Positions 5,139-5,948 of a stretch of DNA of 5,948 bases are shown piece by piece. The position numbers and the translations under genes were made by a program. Within the stretch, counting starts at the first letter, position 1. The number at the start of each line of letters is the position of its first letter. Under the pieces are notes generated by a model. That model was not told the DNA's origin. It made no database searches and saw only the letters and a program-made list of their open reading frames with translations. This DNA is from Archangium sp. (GTDB lineage: Bacteria > Myxococcota > Myxococcia > Myxococcales > Myxococcaceae), in the NCBI GenBank assembly GCA_016793585.1, contig JAEUJR010000876.1, forward strand, positions 1 to 5,948. Direction: 5' to 3'.

Positions 5139-5948
5139 ATGCGCGTCGTCTTCCTCGCCCCGACGTTTCCTCCCGAGATGATTCAGTACACCCGCGGCCT
5201 CGCCGAGGTCGGCGCGAAGGTCTACGGCATCGCCGACACGCGCCCTGAAGCGCTCCCCCGCGAGCTCAAGCCGTACCTGCACGACTACCTGCACGTGCCG
5301 CGCATCATGGATGAAGACGATGTCATCAACCGCGCGACGAAGTGGCTTTCGGGCGTGCCCATCGACCGCGTGCTCGCCAACTGGGAGCCCCTCGTCATTC
5401 TCGCCGCCCGCATGCGCGAACGCTGGGGCATGCCCGGCATGAGCGCCGACACGGTGCGCGGCTTCCGCGACAAGCAGCTCATGAAGGAGCGCGTGCAGGC
5501 CGCCGGTCTGCGCGTTCCCAAATCGAAGCGCTGCACCTCGGAGCGCGAGATTCGCGCCGCCGCCGAGGAGATTGGCTACCCGCTCATCGTCAAACCCATC
5601 GCCGGCGCCGGCAGCGCCGACACCTACCGCGTGGGTGACGCGAAGGAGTTGGAGAAGACGCTCCAGCTCGTGCGCCACGTGCCCGAGTGCAGCTGCGAGG
5701 AGTACATCACCGGCGAGGAGTACACCTTCGACACCGTCAGCATCGGCGGCAAGCCGGCCTACGAGAACATCGCCTCGTACCTGCCCAAGCCCATCGAGGC
5801 GCGCTCCAACGAGTGGATCTCTCCCGTCATCATCACCGTGCGCGACATGTACCAGCCGAAGCTGAAGCCCGGCGTCGAGCTCGGCCGCAACGTGCTCAAG
5901 GCGCTCGGCATGGGCGACGGCTTCACGCACATGGAGTGGTTCCTCACG
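5139..5948 (+). CDS. ATP-grasp domain enzyme, N-terminal part (3' end outside window)
   Basis: The first 270 residues of an ATP-grasp enzyme are visible, with the frame open to the window end. The family couples ATP hydrolysis to joining a carboxylate with an amine or other nucleophile through an acyl-phosphate; the substrate here is unknown. Residues 1-100 form the pre-ATP-grasp Rossmann-like domain (MRVVFLAPTFPPEM, ANWEP at 80-84). The ATP-grasp fold follows: F-R-D-K-Q-L-M-K (109-116), the first nucleotide-binding lysine in P-L-I-V-K-P (Lys152), the glycine-rich loop A-G-A-G-S-A (155-160), the hinge C-E-E-Y-I (186-190) with G-E-E-Y-T-F-D (192-198), and G-F-T-H-M-E-W (261-267). The metal-binding end is beyond the window. 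The start is uncertain: ATG 5139 begins the first beta-strand directly, whereas an in-frame ATG at 5097 would add 14 residues (MRLVLKPLVPFRST). Neither has a good ribosome binding site; the in-frame stop at 5052-5054 bounds the choice. Confidence 0.9.
   Translation, partial: MRVVFLAPTFPPEMIQYTRGLAEVGAKVYGIADTRPEALPRELKPYLHDYLHVPRIMDEDDVINRATKWLSGVPIDRVLANWEPLVILAARMRERWGMPGMSADTVRGFRDKQLMKERVQAAGLRVPKSKRCTSEREIRAAAEEIGYPLIVKPIAGAGSADTYRVGDAKELEKTLQLVRHVPECSCEEYITGEEYTFDTVSIGGKPAYENIASYLPKPIEARSNEWISPVIITVRDMYQPKLKPGVELGRNVLKALGMGDGFTHMEWFLT

Noticed and set aside
5076..5930. 284-codon open frame on the minus strand
   Set aside because: It is the antisense shadow of the ATP-grasp gene, whose plus-strand frame shows clear catalytic motifs and continues to the window end.

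Overview
The window is a high-GC bacterial stretch. It most likely comes from a myxobacterium or close relative (Myxococcota). This is inferred from strongly GC-biased codon use and from a lipoprotein with Stig1/MXAN_6577-like cysteine-rich modules, a domain style common in that phylum. No RNA genes, mobile elements or CRISPR arrays were seen. Six protein genes account for nearly all of it; the first and last are cut by the window ends.

Region 1 (1-2634, + strand) is a two-gene outer-membrane unit. It holds the C-terminal half of a TonB-dependent receptor barrel, then, four bases after its stop, a secreted lipoprotein. The lipoprotein carries three 8-cysteine modules followed by a probable seven-bladed beta-propeller of the YncE type. 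The pairing resembles receptor plus surface-lipoprotein uptake pairs (BtuB/BtuG in Bacteroidetes; the yncD and yncE neighbours in E. coli). It is the most interesting part of the window, because an uptake ligand may be captured by the propeller and passed to the receptor. The ligand cannot be read from the sequence.

Region 2 (2635-4942) is a divergent regulator/target locus. On the minus strand a short-chain dehydrogenase/reductase (SDR) gene overlaps a four-helix membrane protein gene by an ATGA junction. On the plus strand a LysR-family regulator of the CrgA-like group is transcribed away from them. The 74-base gap between the SDR and LysR starts contains most of a perfect 8-bp-arm inverted repeat that runs into the LysR start codon. 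This is a good candidate operator for activating the SDR operon and for autorepression. The membrane protein gene ends exactly where the lipoprotein gene of region 1 ends, with no base between the two stop codons.

Region 3 (4943-5948) is a roughly 200-base non-coding gap with a weak hairpin, followed by the first 270 codons of an ATP-grasp ligase-like enzyme that runs off the window. Functional links between the three regions are not evident.
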